From the IMG/VR virus record IMGVR_UViG_3300025138_000106, positions 1-39,343 of that record: 39,343 nucleotides of DNA. One strand, 5' to 3'. The notes under the pieces were generated by a model that was not told the DNA's origin, made no database searches, and saw only the letters and a list, made by a program, of their open reading frames with translations. Both the position numbers and the translations under genes were made by a program. The stretch comes from a virus. Position 1 is the stretch's first letter; each line of letters starts with the position of its first letter. Shown in pieces: positions 7,394-16,191 of this stretch.

Positions 7394-9103
7394 TTATCCA
7401 TCACAACTAACACAGTCTGCAATCCTAGACCCCAAATCACCTTTAATAACTGAATCGGTTCTTAAATAATATAATGTTTTTACCCCTAATTTCCATGCTT
7501 CCATATGCACTTGATTTATCCATTTTGGGGAATCAGTAGGGTCAAAACATAAATTTAAAGATTGGGTTTGATCTATATATTTTTGCCTAATTGCTGCTTG
7601 TTGAATTAAACCTAATTGGTTTATTTCTGAAAAAGTTAAAAATACTTCTTTGTCTTCTTCATTTAAGATTTCATTTGGTAAATTTTGTACCGAACCATTA
7701 TCTACTAAAATTTGGTCCCATATTTTTTCAGTATTGTATCCCTTTTCTTTAAGAATTTTAACTAACTCAGGGTTTTTTACAATAAAGGTACCTTTTGCTC
7801 CATTAAATGTATAAACATTAGCTGGTTGAGGTTCAATTCCTGCTGAACAACTGTTAATTCTAGAATTAGATACTGTAGGTGCTATTGCTAATAAGTGGGT
7901 ATTTCTCATTCCAGTTCCCTTACACCATAAAGGCTCACCATATTCTTTAGCTAATTGACGAGATGCAGTTTCCGCTTTTAGTTTTATTTGGGAAAAAACC
8001 GTATGTGTCCAAGCAGTTGAAGCTATAGAATTAAATGGTAAATCTTTTTGTTGTAAAAATGTATGCCAACCCATTACTCCTAAACCTAATGCTCTTCCTT
8101 TTTTAGCATGTCTGTAAGTGCGTTTCATTGCTTCTTTACCCTCAGTCTTATCAATAAATTCTTGCATTATACCATCTAGGAAATATATAGCTGTTTCTAC
8201 TACATCAGTATCTTTCCATTCATCATATTTAGCTAGATTTAAAGAAGATAAACAACATATAAATGAGTGTTCTTCATCTGTATGTAAAGTAATTTCAGTA
8301 CAAATGTTAGTCATAGATACATCTAAATTATTCATTAGATATGCCATAGGGTTATCCTTATTAATATTATCTTTAAACATTATATAAGGTTCACCAGTTT
8401 CAACTCTAGATTTTAAAATTTCTAACCAAAGTTCCATTGTTTCTTGATCTCTATCATTTAATCTCCTCATAAAGGCATCATCTACTACTACACATTGGTG
8501 AAGATTCAAACATTGTCTATTTGGATCTCCTTTTGGTCTTCTGATTTGCAGATATTCATTAATATCACCATGATTAATATCTAAATTAACACTAGCTGCA
8601 CCTCTTCGTACACTGCCCTGGTTAGTAGCTATTATAGTTGAATCATAAATTTTAGCCCAAGGAACTACCCCTTCAGATTTTCCATTCCCTTTAATTTGAG
8701 TACCTCTTTCTCTAATTCTTGATAAAGAAATTCCAACACCACCCCCCTGAGAAGTAAGTTTCATTAATTCTGCATTTGTTAATCCTATACCTCTAATTGA
8801 ATCCGGTGTATCTACCCCAAAGCATGAAATCGGTAAACCTCTATCTGTTCCTGTGTTTGATAAAACTGGTGAAGCTAAACCAATCCAACCATTCCAAATA
8901 TACTTAAAAAACTTATTTTCTAAATCTGGTCTGCCTAATCTCATAGCTACAGCGTGAGCTACTCTACGATAAGCCTTTTTTGGTGTTTCTCCAGGTAAAA
9001 GATACCCTTTTGAAATGGTTGATAAAGCTACTTCATCCATATAATCAGGGTAGTCTTTACCTCTTTCCCATTGTGTGTAATCTGCTATTAAATTATTATC
9101 CAT
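7394..9103 (-). CDS. nrdA: Ribonucleotide reductase class I, large (alpha) subunit, without ATP cone
   Basis: Reduces ribonucleoside diphosphates to deoxyribonucleotides for phage DNA synthesis. Seen in 569 residues: the first active-site cysteine C94 in LPISCFG, the catalytic loop N266-x-C268-x-E270 (MTNICTEI), the partner redox cysteine in FICCLSSLNL (C283 or C284), the radical-transfer tyrosine pair Y545-Y546 (TLYYLRT), and the C-terminal redox pair C564-x-x-C567 (DCVSCDG). The set is complete, so the enzyme should be active. It lacks the N-terminal ATP-cone that senses ATP/dATP in the cellular and T4 forms (T4 NrdA is about 754 residues), so overall activity would not be shut off by dATP. 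It follows nrdB by three bases, so the two subunits are made together. Confidence 0.97.
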   Translation of the reverse strand: MDNNLIADYTQWERGKDYPDYMDEVALSTISKGYLLPGETPKKAYRRVAHAVAMRLGRPDLENKFFKYIWNGWIGLASPVLSNTGTDRGLPISCFGVDTPDSIRGIGLTNAELMKLTSQGGGVGISLSRIRERGTQIKGNGKSEGVVPWAKIYDSTIIATNQGSVRRGAASVNLDINHGDINEYLQIRRPKGDPNRQCLNLHQCVVVDDAFMRRLNDRDQETMELWLEILKSRVETGEPYIMFKDNINKDNPMAYLMNNLDVSMTNICTEITLHTDEEHSFICCLSSLNLAKYDEWKDTDVVETAIYFLDGIMQEFIDKTEGKEAMKRTYRHAKKGRALGLGVMGWHTFLQQKDLPFNSIASTAWTHTVFSQIKLKAETASRQLAKEYGEPLWCKGTGMRNTHLLAIAPTVSNSRINSCSAGIEPQPANVYTFNGAKGTFIVKNPELVKILKEKGYNTEKIWDQILVDNGSVQNLPNEILNEEDKEVFLTFSEINQLGLIQQAAIRQKYIDQTQSLNLCFDPTDSPKWINQVHMEAWKLGVKTLYYLRTDSVIKGDLGSRIADCVSCDG

Positions 9104-9106
9104 ATT

Positions 9107-10093
9107 TTAAAATATTGCGGCTGCATCCCATTCTTTTGTTCCTTTACTATAGTTTGTTACCCTGTTGGCAAAGAAATCCGTATGTTGTTTTCCTGCTGAT
9201 AGGTGGTCAAACCATTTCATATTATTTACAGCTGTCATATCTACATCTGAAATTATTGGGTTATATCCTAAATCTCCTAATTTTGTATTAACCCTATTTT
9301 TTATAAAATTAATTAAATCATATTTTGAACATCCTTCTAAATCACCAAGCTCATAAACTTTTTCTATAAAATCAAGTTCTAATTGCAAAGATAATAAAGC
9401 TGCTTCGTTTATTGCTGCTTCTAATTCTGGGGTTTTTAATTTTGGGTTTTCTTTAATTAATGTTCTAAATAACCAACACCCTGCTTCTGAATGTAACGAT
9501 TCATCTCTAATTGACCATTCTACTATTTGCCCTACTCCCTTAAGTTTATTTCTCATTTTAAATGAAAGTAAAACTGCAAATGATGAAAATAAATTTACAC
9601 CCTCTGTAAATGCCGAAAATATAGCTAATGATTTTGCAATTTCATGTACATCTTTTTCCCCATTAAAACTATCTCTAATAGTAGTAAGATTTTCTATTTT
9701 AGCCATTGTAGCTTCATCTTCCATAAATTCAGCAAAATTTTCTAACCCTAATGTTTCATTTAATAAAGAATAAGCTTCAGCATGAATTGTTTCAAATGCC
9801 CCAAATGTTGTAGCCATCATAATAACTTCAGGTTTTCTAAACCATTTTGTTACTAAACCACTCCAATAATCATTTACAACTGTTTCTGTTTGAGCAAAAC
9901 CCTTAAGAATAGAACCTATAATATTCTTTTCTGTTTCAGTTAAATTTTGTTTCCAATCATTAACATCAGACATCATTGGTACTTCAGTATGTAACCAATG
10001 TGCTTGTTGTTGTTTTAACCAATAATCAGCTGCCTCTTGATATTCAAAAGGCTTATATATTATTCTCTCCTTAAGTAGGTTAGTTTTTGCCAT
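9107..10093 (-). CDS. nrdB: Ribonucleotide reductase class I, small (beta) subunit
   Basis: Provides the metal-radical cofactor for NrdA. The 328-residue protein carries six metal ligands in the usual order: E70 (FAQTETVV), E101 and H104 (FETIHAEAY), E164 (FTEGVNLF), and E198 and H201 (RDESLHSEAG). Y108 lies in the position of the radical tyrosine, so this looks like a tyrosyl-radical enzyme. The first ligand is Glu where many family members have Asp. The C-terminus (NYSKGTKEWDAAAIF) is the tail expected to dock on NrdA. The gene follows the helicase gene by 12 bases and precedes nrdA by three. Confidence 0.96.
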   Translation of the reverse strand: MAKTNLLKERIIYKPFEYQEAADYWLKQQQAHWLHTEVPMMSDVNDWKQNLTETEKNIIGSILKGFAQTETVVNDYWSGLVTKWFRKPEVIMMATTFGAFETIHAEAYSLLNETLGLENFAEFMEDEATMAKIENLTTIRDSFNGEKDVHEIAKSLAIFSAFTEGVNLFSSFAVLLSFKMRNKLKGVGQIVEWSIRDESLHSEAGCWLFRTLIKENPKLKTPELEAAINEAALLSLQLELDFIEKVYELGDLEGCSKYDLINFIKNRVNTKLGDLGYNPIISDVDMTAVNNMKWFDHLSAGKQHTDFFANRVTNYSKGTKEWDAAAIF

Positions 10094-10105
10094 AGTTTTT
10101 ATTTT

Positions 10106-11461
10106 TTATAGTAATTTAAATTGTGAATTTAGTTGTTGTAAATCAAAACTATCTAGATTAGAATTAGGGTTAACTGGTTTTGAAGAGGTAACTAATTCTT
10201 CATCTTCATCATAATCATGAACTTCAAAATGTCCTGTTGATGTGTCAGCTTTTACCCCATATGTTAAACCATCCATTCCGTACCTATTTTTCATTACATG
10301 AAACCTTCCAGTTCCATTTATTTTATCTTTTGCCTTTCTAGACAATGAAAGACAAAAATCAGTTATCATAATCTTATCATAAGATCCTGCTGCCTTGTCT
10401 CCTTCAATGACATCATCTTTAGCACCGGCTCTATTTACTTGTGAAACTGACCAAATTGGTATGTTTAGTTCACGAGCAAGTCCTTTTGTGCTTGTATAAA
10501 TATCATCAATTTCATACTTACGATCAACATTTTTTCTTTTTGATGAAAGTAAATCAACATAATCAATTAAAACTAAATCTGGTTTAAGTTCTAAATCTGA
10601 GCATTTTCTTATATGTGATTCTACTGTATGGATTGTAGCTTTTCCCATTGGAAATTCTTTTATTACTAATTTGCCTGGGATTTGTGGGATTATTTCTTCT
10701 ACTTTATCTATATGCTTAGTAATATGGTTTACTGGTACTTTTGTAAAAAATGCATCATATCTTCGACCTACATAATCCTCACCTAATTCTAATGTATAGT
10801 GTAAAACATTGTAACCCATTCTTACAGCATGTCCTCCTAATGCTACTAAAGACCAACTTTTACCACCCCCAGGATTACCAAATATTAAACCAAAATCACC
10901 TTGTCCTAATCCACCTTGTAATAATTCATTTATTCTAGGCCAAGGTGTAGCAACTGGATTCCTACTGTCTTCTCTATACCTAGTTTCAATATCTAAATTA
11001 TATTCGTGTCCTATATTCTTGTCAGCACCTGCTTTTAATGCTTCTTCAACCATTATTTTAATAGAATCATAGTCACCTGCTTTAAGTAAATCTACAGATG
11101 ATAGTAATGCTTTTTTTAATTGTTGGTTTTTACAAAATCCAGTAAATTCTTCTTGAACATACTTTAAATCTTCATCAGATGCTATATATGCTTCTCTAAG
11201 TTGATCTTTAATTGATAGTTGTAATACTTCATTTTCTATCTTTTTAACTTCTACTTTTAAAATATCTAATGAAGGTACTGTGTGGTATTTGTCATAATAT
11301 TTTAATATTTCTTTTACAATCCATCTATGTGCTTGATTGTTAAAATCCTCTTCATTTAAAATGTCATATATGTTTACTAAAAATTCTTTATGAGTAAGTA
11401 AAGATGATAACACTTTAACTTGGAATTTAGGACCATACTCTTGGATTGATTTTAATGTCAT
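10106..11461 (-). CDS. 41: Replicative DNA helicase, DnaB/gp41-like
   Basis: Unwinds DNA at the phage fork and recruits primase. 451 residues, against about 475 for T4 gp41. The N-terminal 150 residues are helical, as in DnaB-type N-domains. The RecA-like motor follows: Walker A GNPGGGKS (195-202), a Walker B-like strand PDLVLIDYVDLL, IWSVSQVNRAGAKDD (the helicase sensor loop), and AGSYDKIMITDFCLSLSR, typical of the DnaB family. The C-terminal tail is acidic and flexible. It sits between the 5' nuclease and nrdB in a compact replication operon. No primase or gp59-type loader is visible in this window. Confidence 0.93.
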   Translation of the reverse strand: MTLKSIQEYGPKFQVKVLSSLLTHKEFLVNIYDILNEEDFNNQAHRWIVKEILKYYDKYHTVPSLDILKVEVKKIENEVLQLSIKDQLREAYIASDEDLKYVQEEFTGFCKNQQLKKALLSSVDLLKAGDYDSIKIMVEEALKAGADKNIGHEYNLDIETRYREDSRNPVATPWPRINELLQGGLGQGDFGLIFGNPGGGKSWSLVALGGHAVRMGYNVLHYTLELGEDYVGRRYDAFFTKVPVNHITKHIDKVEEIIPQIPGKLVIKEFPMGKATIHTVESHIRKCSDLELKPDLVLIDYVDLLSSKRKNVDRKYEIDDIYTSTKGLARELNIPIWSVSQVNRAGAKDDVIEGDKAAGSYDKIMITDFCLSLSRKAKDKINGTGRFHVMKNRYGMDGLTYGVKADTSTGHFEVHDYDEDEELVTSSKPVNPNSNLDSFDLQQLNSQFKLL

Positions 11462-11468
11462 ATAACTT

Positions 11469-12500
11469 TTATTTATTTATAACTAATTTTTCAAAGTTCT
11501 CTTTTAACCAATATTCTAGGTTTCTAATCATTCCACCTAATTTATCCTCGTTATAGAGTGCTATGAACTGCTCTGGAATATATGATAGTTCATTTGATTT
11601 AACAACTTCATCTAACCATTTCTTATCATTTTCTCCAATCATTGGATTTGACAGATCCATTACTGTGTAATTTTTTTCTAAATCTTTTACACTCTGTATA
11701 ATACGGGCATATACAACATGATCTTTATATTTTTTCTCGCATATATCTAGTATATCATCAAATGTAAGAACTCCTTCTGATAGTTCTGGGAATTTTTTCA
11801 TTAGTCCCTTTTCACCTAAACCTTTAACACCTTTAATTTTATCAGAATTATCTCCTAAAAGTGTTTTATGTAATATAAAGTTTTGGGCGGGCATATTATA
11901 CTTTTCTTTTATTAAGTCTTCAGTATAATATTTTTTCTCCATTGGTCTGTAGACTATAACATTTTTGTTTACTAACTGGAGAAAATCTTTGTCACTAGAT
12001 ACTATGAATAGTTTATCGTCTTGGTGTTTTGGCAACTTATCACACAGATAAGCGATGATATCATCTGCTTCTACCTTATCTAAAATTAAGGTTTTAACTG
12101 GTAATGTTTTTAAGTAATGTATTACTCTTACTATTTGATCTACTTTAGAATCATGTTCATCATTTAAGTTATCAAATATTTCCCAATTAGTAACTCGTTG
12201 TTCATTTCTACCTGATTTATATTCTGATAGTATGTTTTTTCTACCTATTGTAGAACCAGCTCCATCAAATACAACGTAAACTTTATCAGGCTGTGTTTGA
12301 CGAATCATAGCACCTAAGGATCTAAAAAAACCACCTAACCCCCCTACATGAATACCATCGGGGTTAACCATATTCATAATAGCAAAATTTCTAAAAAACA
12401 AATTTAGACCATCTATAAGGAGTATTCGTTGACCTTTTTGCAGGGTAGTATCATTCTCTTGAGTATCATTCAGGAGATTAAGTAAATTTTTCTTATCCAT
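11469..12500 (-). CDS. rnh: 5'-3' exonuclease / flap nuclease (T4 RNase H-like)
   Basis: Removes RNA primers and flaps during lagging-strand synthesis. Seen in 343 residues: ILLIDGLNLFFRN with metal-binding D30, VYVVFDGAG, KVEADDIIAYL, IVSSDKDFLQL (a second Asp cluster) and the helix-hairpin-helix-like LLGDNSDKIKGVKGLGEKG. This order is that of FEN-1/5' nuclease enzymes including T4 Rnh (about 305 residues). All the acidic metal-binding clusters are intact. The family-A polymerase-like protein upstream has no 5' nuclease domain of its own, so this separate enzyme would supply that activity. It lies three bases after the recombinase gene. Confidence 0.93.
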   Translation of the reverse strand: MDKKNLLNLLNDTQENDTTLQKGQRILLIDGLNLFFRNFAIMNMVNPDGIHVGGLGGFFRSLGAMIRQTQPDKVYVVFDGAGSTIGRKNILSEYKSGRNEQRVTNWEIFDNLNDEHDSKVDQIVRVIHYLKTLPVKTLILDKVEADDIIAYLCDKLPKHQDDKLFIVSSDKDFLQLVNKNVIVYRPMEKKYYTEDLIKEKYNMPAQNFILHKTLLGDNSDKIKGVKGLGEKGLMKKFPELSEGVLTFDDILDICEKKYKDHVVYARIIQSVKDLEKNYTVMDLSNPMIGENDKKWLDEVVKSNELSYIPEQFIALYNEDKLGGMIRNLEYWLKENFEKLVINK

Positions 12501-12503
12501 AAT

Positions 12504-13580
12504 TTATTGGGGTTCGTCTGTATAGGATGTAATATCGTTATAAGCTTGTTCTTCTTCTACAATTTGAAAGTCAGTTCCACCTAAAATATCTTGCCATGCT
12601 TTAGCATTTTCATTTTTATAGGCTTTTAATTCCTTTTCATCATCATTAATAAATCCATGTGGTGTCATTACAATTTTACCTCTTGTAGTAACTCCATTAA
12701 TGTGATTTTTATCAATTTGTAGATTAACTCGTTTAGCAAATTCTACTTGCTTACCATCTTTAATTGCTTTAATTTTTGATGTACCTGCATTAGAAATGTT
12801 ACCAAATGTAACTACAAATGTAGAATCAAACCACATAGCAAATCCACCTTTATTCATTAATTTGGGTTTACCCATTGGGGATTCTGCTTTTGCTGTCCAT
12901 ACTTTATTAATACAAACTAAGGTATTAGTAAATGCTGATGATTCTTTTCTTGATAATGTAATTCTTTGATTAACACTATTTCCAAATTGAGTAGACATTG
13001 CACCTGCATTCCATTCATTATTATTTTTATTTGATTTTATAGACATTTCACAAGGAACTGATCCAATACTATCCCATAAGAATAATAAATCATAGGGTAA
13101 ATTACCTCGTTTTTGCTCATCCATTAAATCTAAAATAAACATAGCTACATCTTCTATACTATGGATTGTTTCTCTATCAGCATAAATAAATTCACCTTCA
13201 AAATTTGTAATTTCTCCAGTTTCTTTATCCACTATTTCATTAAATTGTAAACCCATTTGTTTAGCATGTTCCCAGTTCCATTTCATTTCAGTAATAATGA
13301 ATACAGGTAGTATGTTTCTCTTTTGGGCTGATACTGCTGCTTCTAGCAGAGCAGTTGTTTTACCTGTATCTGAATGGCCTCTAAGTAAAACAATATGTCC
13401 TGTAGGGATACCTGGTATTGATGTAACATCTTGGAATGCCTTAGATAATGGAATCCATTCTTGATCTTTAAATTTAACGTTTTGTTTAAGTCCCTTTTTT
13501 TCTTTAAAGGTGTTTAAATCAAATTTAGATTTTATTTCCTTGGAGACTGCCTCCGATAGCGATTTTTTAACTCTTGGCAT
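12504..13580 (-). CDS. uvsX: RecA-like recombinase (UvsX)
   Basis: Forms filaments on ssDNA and promotes strand exchange, used for recombination-dependent replication and repair in T4-like phages. 358 residues, close to other phage UvsX proteins. Walker A is GHSDTGKT (68-75) in IVLLRGHSDTGKTTALLEAA. A Walker B-like strand DLLFLWDSIGSV and the NAGAMSTQFGNSVNQR loop (ssDNA-contact region) follow. The C-terminus is acidic (EEEQAYNDITSYTDEP), as in RecA-type proteins. The start lies 11 bases after the stop of the gp32-like gene. The two proteins work together on ssDNA in T4. Confidence 0.93.
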   Translation of the reverse strand: MPRVKKSLSEAVSKEIKSKFDLNTFKEKKGLKQNVKFKDQEWIPLSKAFQDVTSIPGIPTGHIVLLRGHSDTGKTTALLEAAVSAQKRNILPVFIITEMKWNWEHAKQMGLQFNEIVDKETGEITNFEGEFIYADRETIHSIEDVAMFILDLMDEQKRGNLPYDLLFLWDSIGSVPCEMSIKSNKNNNEWNAGAMSTQFGNSVNQRITLSRKESSAFTNTLVCINKVWTAKAESPMGKPKLMNKGGFAMWFDSTFVVTFGNISNAGTSKIKAIKDGKQVEFAKRVNLQIDKNHINGVTTRGKIVMTPHGFINDDEKELKAYKNENAKAWQDILGGTDFQIVEEEQAYNDITSYTDEPQ

Positions 13581-13591
13581 ATAACTTTAAT

Positions 13592-14425
13592 TTAAAATGG
13601 TAAATCGTCATCCTTAAACAAATCATCAAATTCATCTGATTTTGCTTTTTTAGGAGTACCTTGGGATGATAGACTAAATGCTTTTTCTTCTTTAGCAGGT
13701 TTATCTGCTTCAAATGGAGTAGCAGGCTCTGATGAAATAGATCCTTCTTCATCTTCACCACCTGTTAAGAAACCTTGTAATTCCTCTTTTAGTTTATCGT
13801 ATGTGTATTTAAATCTTTCTTCTAGTAAGATTGGTTGATTTTCTAACCACGTTTTTATTTGATTAGCATCTTCACTTAATGGTGTTTGTTTAGGTTTTGG
13901 TCTTAAACTAAGAGCAAATCCTGGTCTGTCTACTACTTTAGAAGCATTAACAACAAAATCATAACCTTCTGCCATATTTGTAAAATCACCATAATCTTCA
14001 TCATCTGCAATTGATAGTAATTCCATGTATATAGTTTTACTAAATTCAAATAAACGAACACCTTTTTCTTCTTCTCCTCTAACAATAACAGGAGCAAATA
14101 CTCTCATTTTAGGATCTAGTTTTTTAGCTAGTCTCCAATTTTCAGAGTCACTTGTTGTTCTTAATTTTTTAGCAAAATCAACGATTGGGTCTTCCTCGCC
14201 CCAATTGTTTAATGCTACTATTGGAAATTTTCCAATCCCATAATGCATGAATATTTCTTGAAAGGGGTTTGTTTTGTTTAGTTTTGAAGGTACGAACCTT
14301 ATTTGGTATTTTCCTTCTTGTCTTGGTTTCCAGTAAATTAAAGTATAATCTTTTTTTTCTGTGTTTTTTGGTTTGGTGTCCTGATTTAAGGAGGCCAAAC
14401 GATTTTTGATCGCGTTTAAATCCAT
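13592..14425 (-). CDS. 32: ssDNA-binding protein, gp32-like, with bacterial SSB-type C-terminal tail
   Basis: Coats ssDNA and organises the replication proteins. 277 residues. The core (YTLIYWKPRQEGKYQIRFVP, FQEIFMHYGIGKFPIV, MRVFAPVIVRGEEEKGVRLF, YDFVVNASKV) matches the layout of T4 gp32. The order of genes after it (uvsX, rnh, 41) is that of a T4-like replication cluster. Odd points: there is no cysteine anywhere, so the gp32 zinc site is absent. The acidic tail ends DEFDDLFKDDDLPF, close to the DDDIPF tip of bacterial SSB, which docks many host repair proteins. That may let the phage protein recruit host SSB partners. The gene is preceded by a TTCGTATATTTAA element. Confidence 0.9.
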   Translation of the reverse strand: MDLNAIKNRLASLNQDTKPKNTEKKDYTLIYWKPRQEGKYQIRFVPSKLNKTNPFQEIFMHYGIGKFPIVALNNWGEEDPIVDFAKKLRTTSDSENWRLAKKLDPKMRVFAPVIVRGEEEKGVRLFEFSKTIYMELLSIADDEDYGDFTNMAEGYDFVVNASKVVDRPGFALSLRPKPKQTPLSEDANQIKTWLENQPILLEERFKYTYDKLKEELQGFLTGGEDEEGSISSEPATPFEADKPAKEEKAFSLSSQGTPKKAKSDEFDDLFKDDDLPF

Positions 14426-14450
14426 TTTTGTAACTTTTTAAATATAACAA

Positions 14451-14463
14451 TTAAATATACGAA
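14451..14463 (-). promoter_or_regulatory. Early/middle-type promoter-like element TTCGTATATTTAA
   Basis: The coding strand reads TTCGTATATTTAA, 26 bases before the gp32-like ATG, in a 58-base gap. It matches the elements before the polymerase-like gene and the gene upstream of dpdA. Separate expression of an abundant ssDNA-binding protein would make sense. Confidence 0.4.
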
Positions 14464-14483
14464 TTAAATAACTAATATCCAAA

Positions 14484-14954
14484 CTAAAGTTCTATTATTT
14501 TATGTATTTTGGTATTAAGTTGTTTTAACTCATTGTGTTGTGTTAGTAAAATACAATTTCTATAGTGTTGCCAATCTATTGGAAATTTGGTGTCTACTAC
14601 TCCACCATTAAGACTTTTAATAAGCTCATTTAGAGCATTTATTGTATATAAGGTATTAGTTTCTTTTTTACGATGAACTAAAATTGTGTTTTCTGGGATT
14701 TCACTTATATTACCCTGGTCAACGTTATAAGTCAGAACATATTCATTATTGCTTTTTATATATAAAGCAAACATCTTGTTATACATTATTGAGTATTTAG
14801 AAGAGAGACTTTTAACTAGTCCCTCCAACTCTTCTAATGTTGTAAAAGTGCAAAATAATTTGTTGTTCAAATCGCTAATATTATATGGATTATCAAAATC
14901 GTAATCCGACTTATACATATTAACTTTGTCCTGTAAAATCATAGTTTGTTCCAT
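14484..14954 (-). CDS. Conserved-looking protein of unknown function in replication cluster
   Basis: Not recognised. 156 residues from the ATG at 14952-14954, or about 152 from a second ATG at 14940-14942. Either start lies inside the 3' end of the polymerase-like gene, so the two overlap. The protein has a helical N-terminal part (LEELEGLVKSLSSKYSIM) and a mixed middle (NEYVLTYNVDQG). The C-terminal segment, with NTLYTINALNELIKS, FPIDWQHYRNCILL and a final helix, reads like a well-packed domain. No catalytic motif or zinc site is visible. In T4, the genes next to polymerase encode RegA and clamp-loader proteins. I see no convincing match to these, so no function is assigned. Its place between polymerase-like and gp32-like genes suggests a replication or regulation role. 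Confidence 0.7.
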   Translation of the reverse strand: MEQTMILQDKVNMYKSDYDFDNPYNISDLNNKLFCTFTTLEELEGLVKSLSSKYSIMYNKMFALYIKSNNEYVLTYNVDQGNISEIPENTILVHRKKETNTLYTINALNELIKSLNGGVVDTKFPIDWQHYRNCILLTQHNELKQLNTKIHKIIEL

Positions 14955-16188
14955 GTTTAATTTTTGTTTTTAAATCGTGTTTCTCAAACACTTTTAATAT
15001 TTTTTTTATTAATTCTTTTTCATCATTATCTATATCTAACAAAAATGCGTCATAGGTATATAATACTAATTTTGTGTTATGATTTTTTAATAACTTTATA
15101 ATCTCCCATAATATACGAACATTAGTTGACGTCTCCAAATTTTGTAGCAAATAATTAAATAACTTTTGTGGGTTCATGTTATCTAATTTATCTCTTTCAA
15201 ACCTATGTTTTGATATTGGACATTCTATAAAACCCTCATTTTGAAATTGATTCCATAATTTATCTACGTACTTTTGTATTTTTTTAAAATACGGTAGATC
15301 CTTATACTGATTAAAAACACCGCCGTAAAGCTGTTTAAATGTAAGTTCTTTAGCCTTTTTATAATCCACCCTATACATTTTAGCGAATGAGGCATGGATG
15401 TCATCAGTATCAAACTTATAATGAATAAGATGGCTGGCAAGAGTAGGATGGTAAGCAGAAATATCAATTTCAAAAAATCGATCATTACGTGGGATAAAGG
15501 CTTTACGACATTCATTTTCTTTATTTAAAGCAGCAAAGTTGACTCCTCCAAATCTATTAGAGGGTCTTGTGGTGGTTGTTCTGTAGTTATATTGTGTGTA
15601 TACTTTATTTCCCCAATCTTGGTTGAAGTGCTTTTTGAATAATTCGGGGGTAACTTGTATACCATTCCTTTCAATGGAGTTGAATACCAGTGGTACTCTG
15701 TTGTTGTAAAATTCGTTAATGGGTTCATTAAAATATTGTTTTAAATTATTATAATTTTTTTCACACGTTTCATAATGTTTAACTATAGGAATAATTCTAT
15801 TTATGTCTAATTTTTCTTTATTTTTTTGTGTTAAAATTTGATGAGCTTTTGTAGTTTCCATCTCATATTCTGGGAGATGTAAAGAAATATCTATTAAATT
15901 CTTATGCACATAAAAATGTAAAAATTCCTTTTTTCCCCAAACATATAACGTATCATAGCTATTAATTAATTCAACAATATATTCGTTATTTAAACGTAAA
16001 GTTTCACTATGGTTTATAGCTATAATATAACCCTTAGTCGCATTTAAGGGACGTATATAAACTAAACTAATAGATGTTTTTACAGGGTGGGTTTTATAAG
16101 AATATGGTATAACTTCTATATAAGCTTCTTTATAACCTTTGTTGTAAAAATCTTTTAGTTGATCTAAATTTTCAACTATATAAAACAT
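14920..16188 (-). CDS. Short family-A DNA polymerase-like protein (palm and fingers only)
   Basis: 422 residues, half the usual length. Residues about 200-385 carry the family-A core: a TTTTRPSNRFGGVNFAALNK segment (like T-x-R-L-S-S..PNLQN), RKAFIP, motif A EIDISAYHPTL with D242, DDIHASFAKMY (like DIHT.TA), motif B K280-xxx-F284-xxx-YG288-289 (AKELTFKQLYGG), and motif C TYDAFLLD with D380. The two catalytic aspartates and the K-F-Y spacing are kept. The glutamates of motif A (DYSQIELR) and motif C (HDE) are replaced by H247 and A381. The N-terminal 150 residues look like a worn 3'-5' exonuclease fold without its acidic residues (WGKKEFLHF where HNxKFD is usual). No 5' nuclease domain is present. 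It could be the replicase core, a specialised polymerase, or an inactive relative. Confidence 0.75.
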   Translation of the reverse strand: MFYIVENLDQLKDFYNKGYKEAYIEVIPYSYKTHPVKTSISLVYIRPLNATKGYIIAINHSETLRLNNEYIVELINSYDTLYVWGKKEFLHFYVHKNLIDISLHLPEYEMETTKAHQILTQKNKEKLDINRIIPIVKHYETCEKNYNNLKQYFNEPINEFYNNRVPLVFNSIERNGIQVTPELFKKHFNQDWGNKVYTQYNYRTTTTRPSNRFGGVNFAALNKENECRKAFIPRNDRFFEIDISAYHPTLASHLIHYKFDTDDIHASFAKMYRVDYKKAKELTFKQLYGGVFNQYKDLPYFKKIQKYVDKLWNQFQNEGFIECPISKHRFERDKLDNMNPQKLFNYLLQNLETSTNVRILWEIIKLLKNHNTKLVLYTYDAFLLDIDNDEKELIKKILKVFEKHDLKTKIKHGTNYDFTGQS

Positions 16189-16191
16189 TAA

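Noticed and set aside
11474-11481. Perfect TATAAATA on the coding strand, matching the T4 late promoter
   Set aside because: It overlaps the end of the 5' nuclease gene in an A+T-rich stretch, before a replication gene, and is not repeated before other genes.
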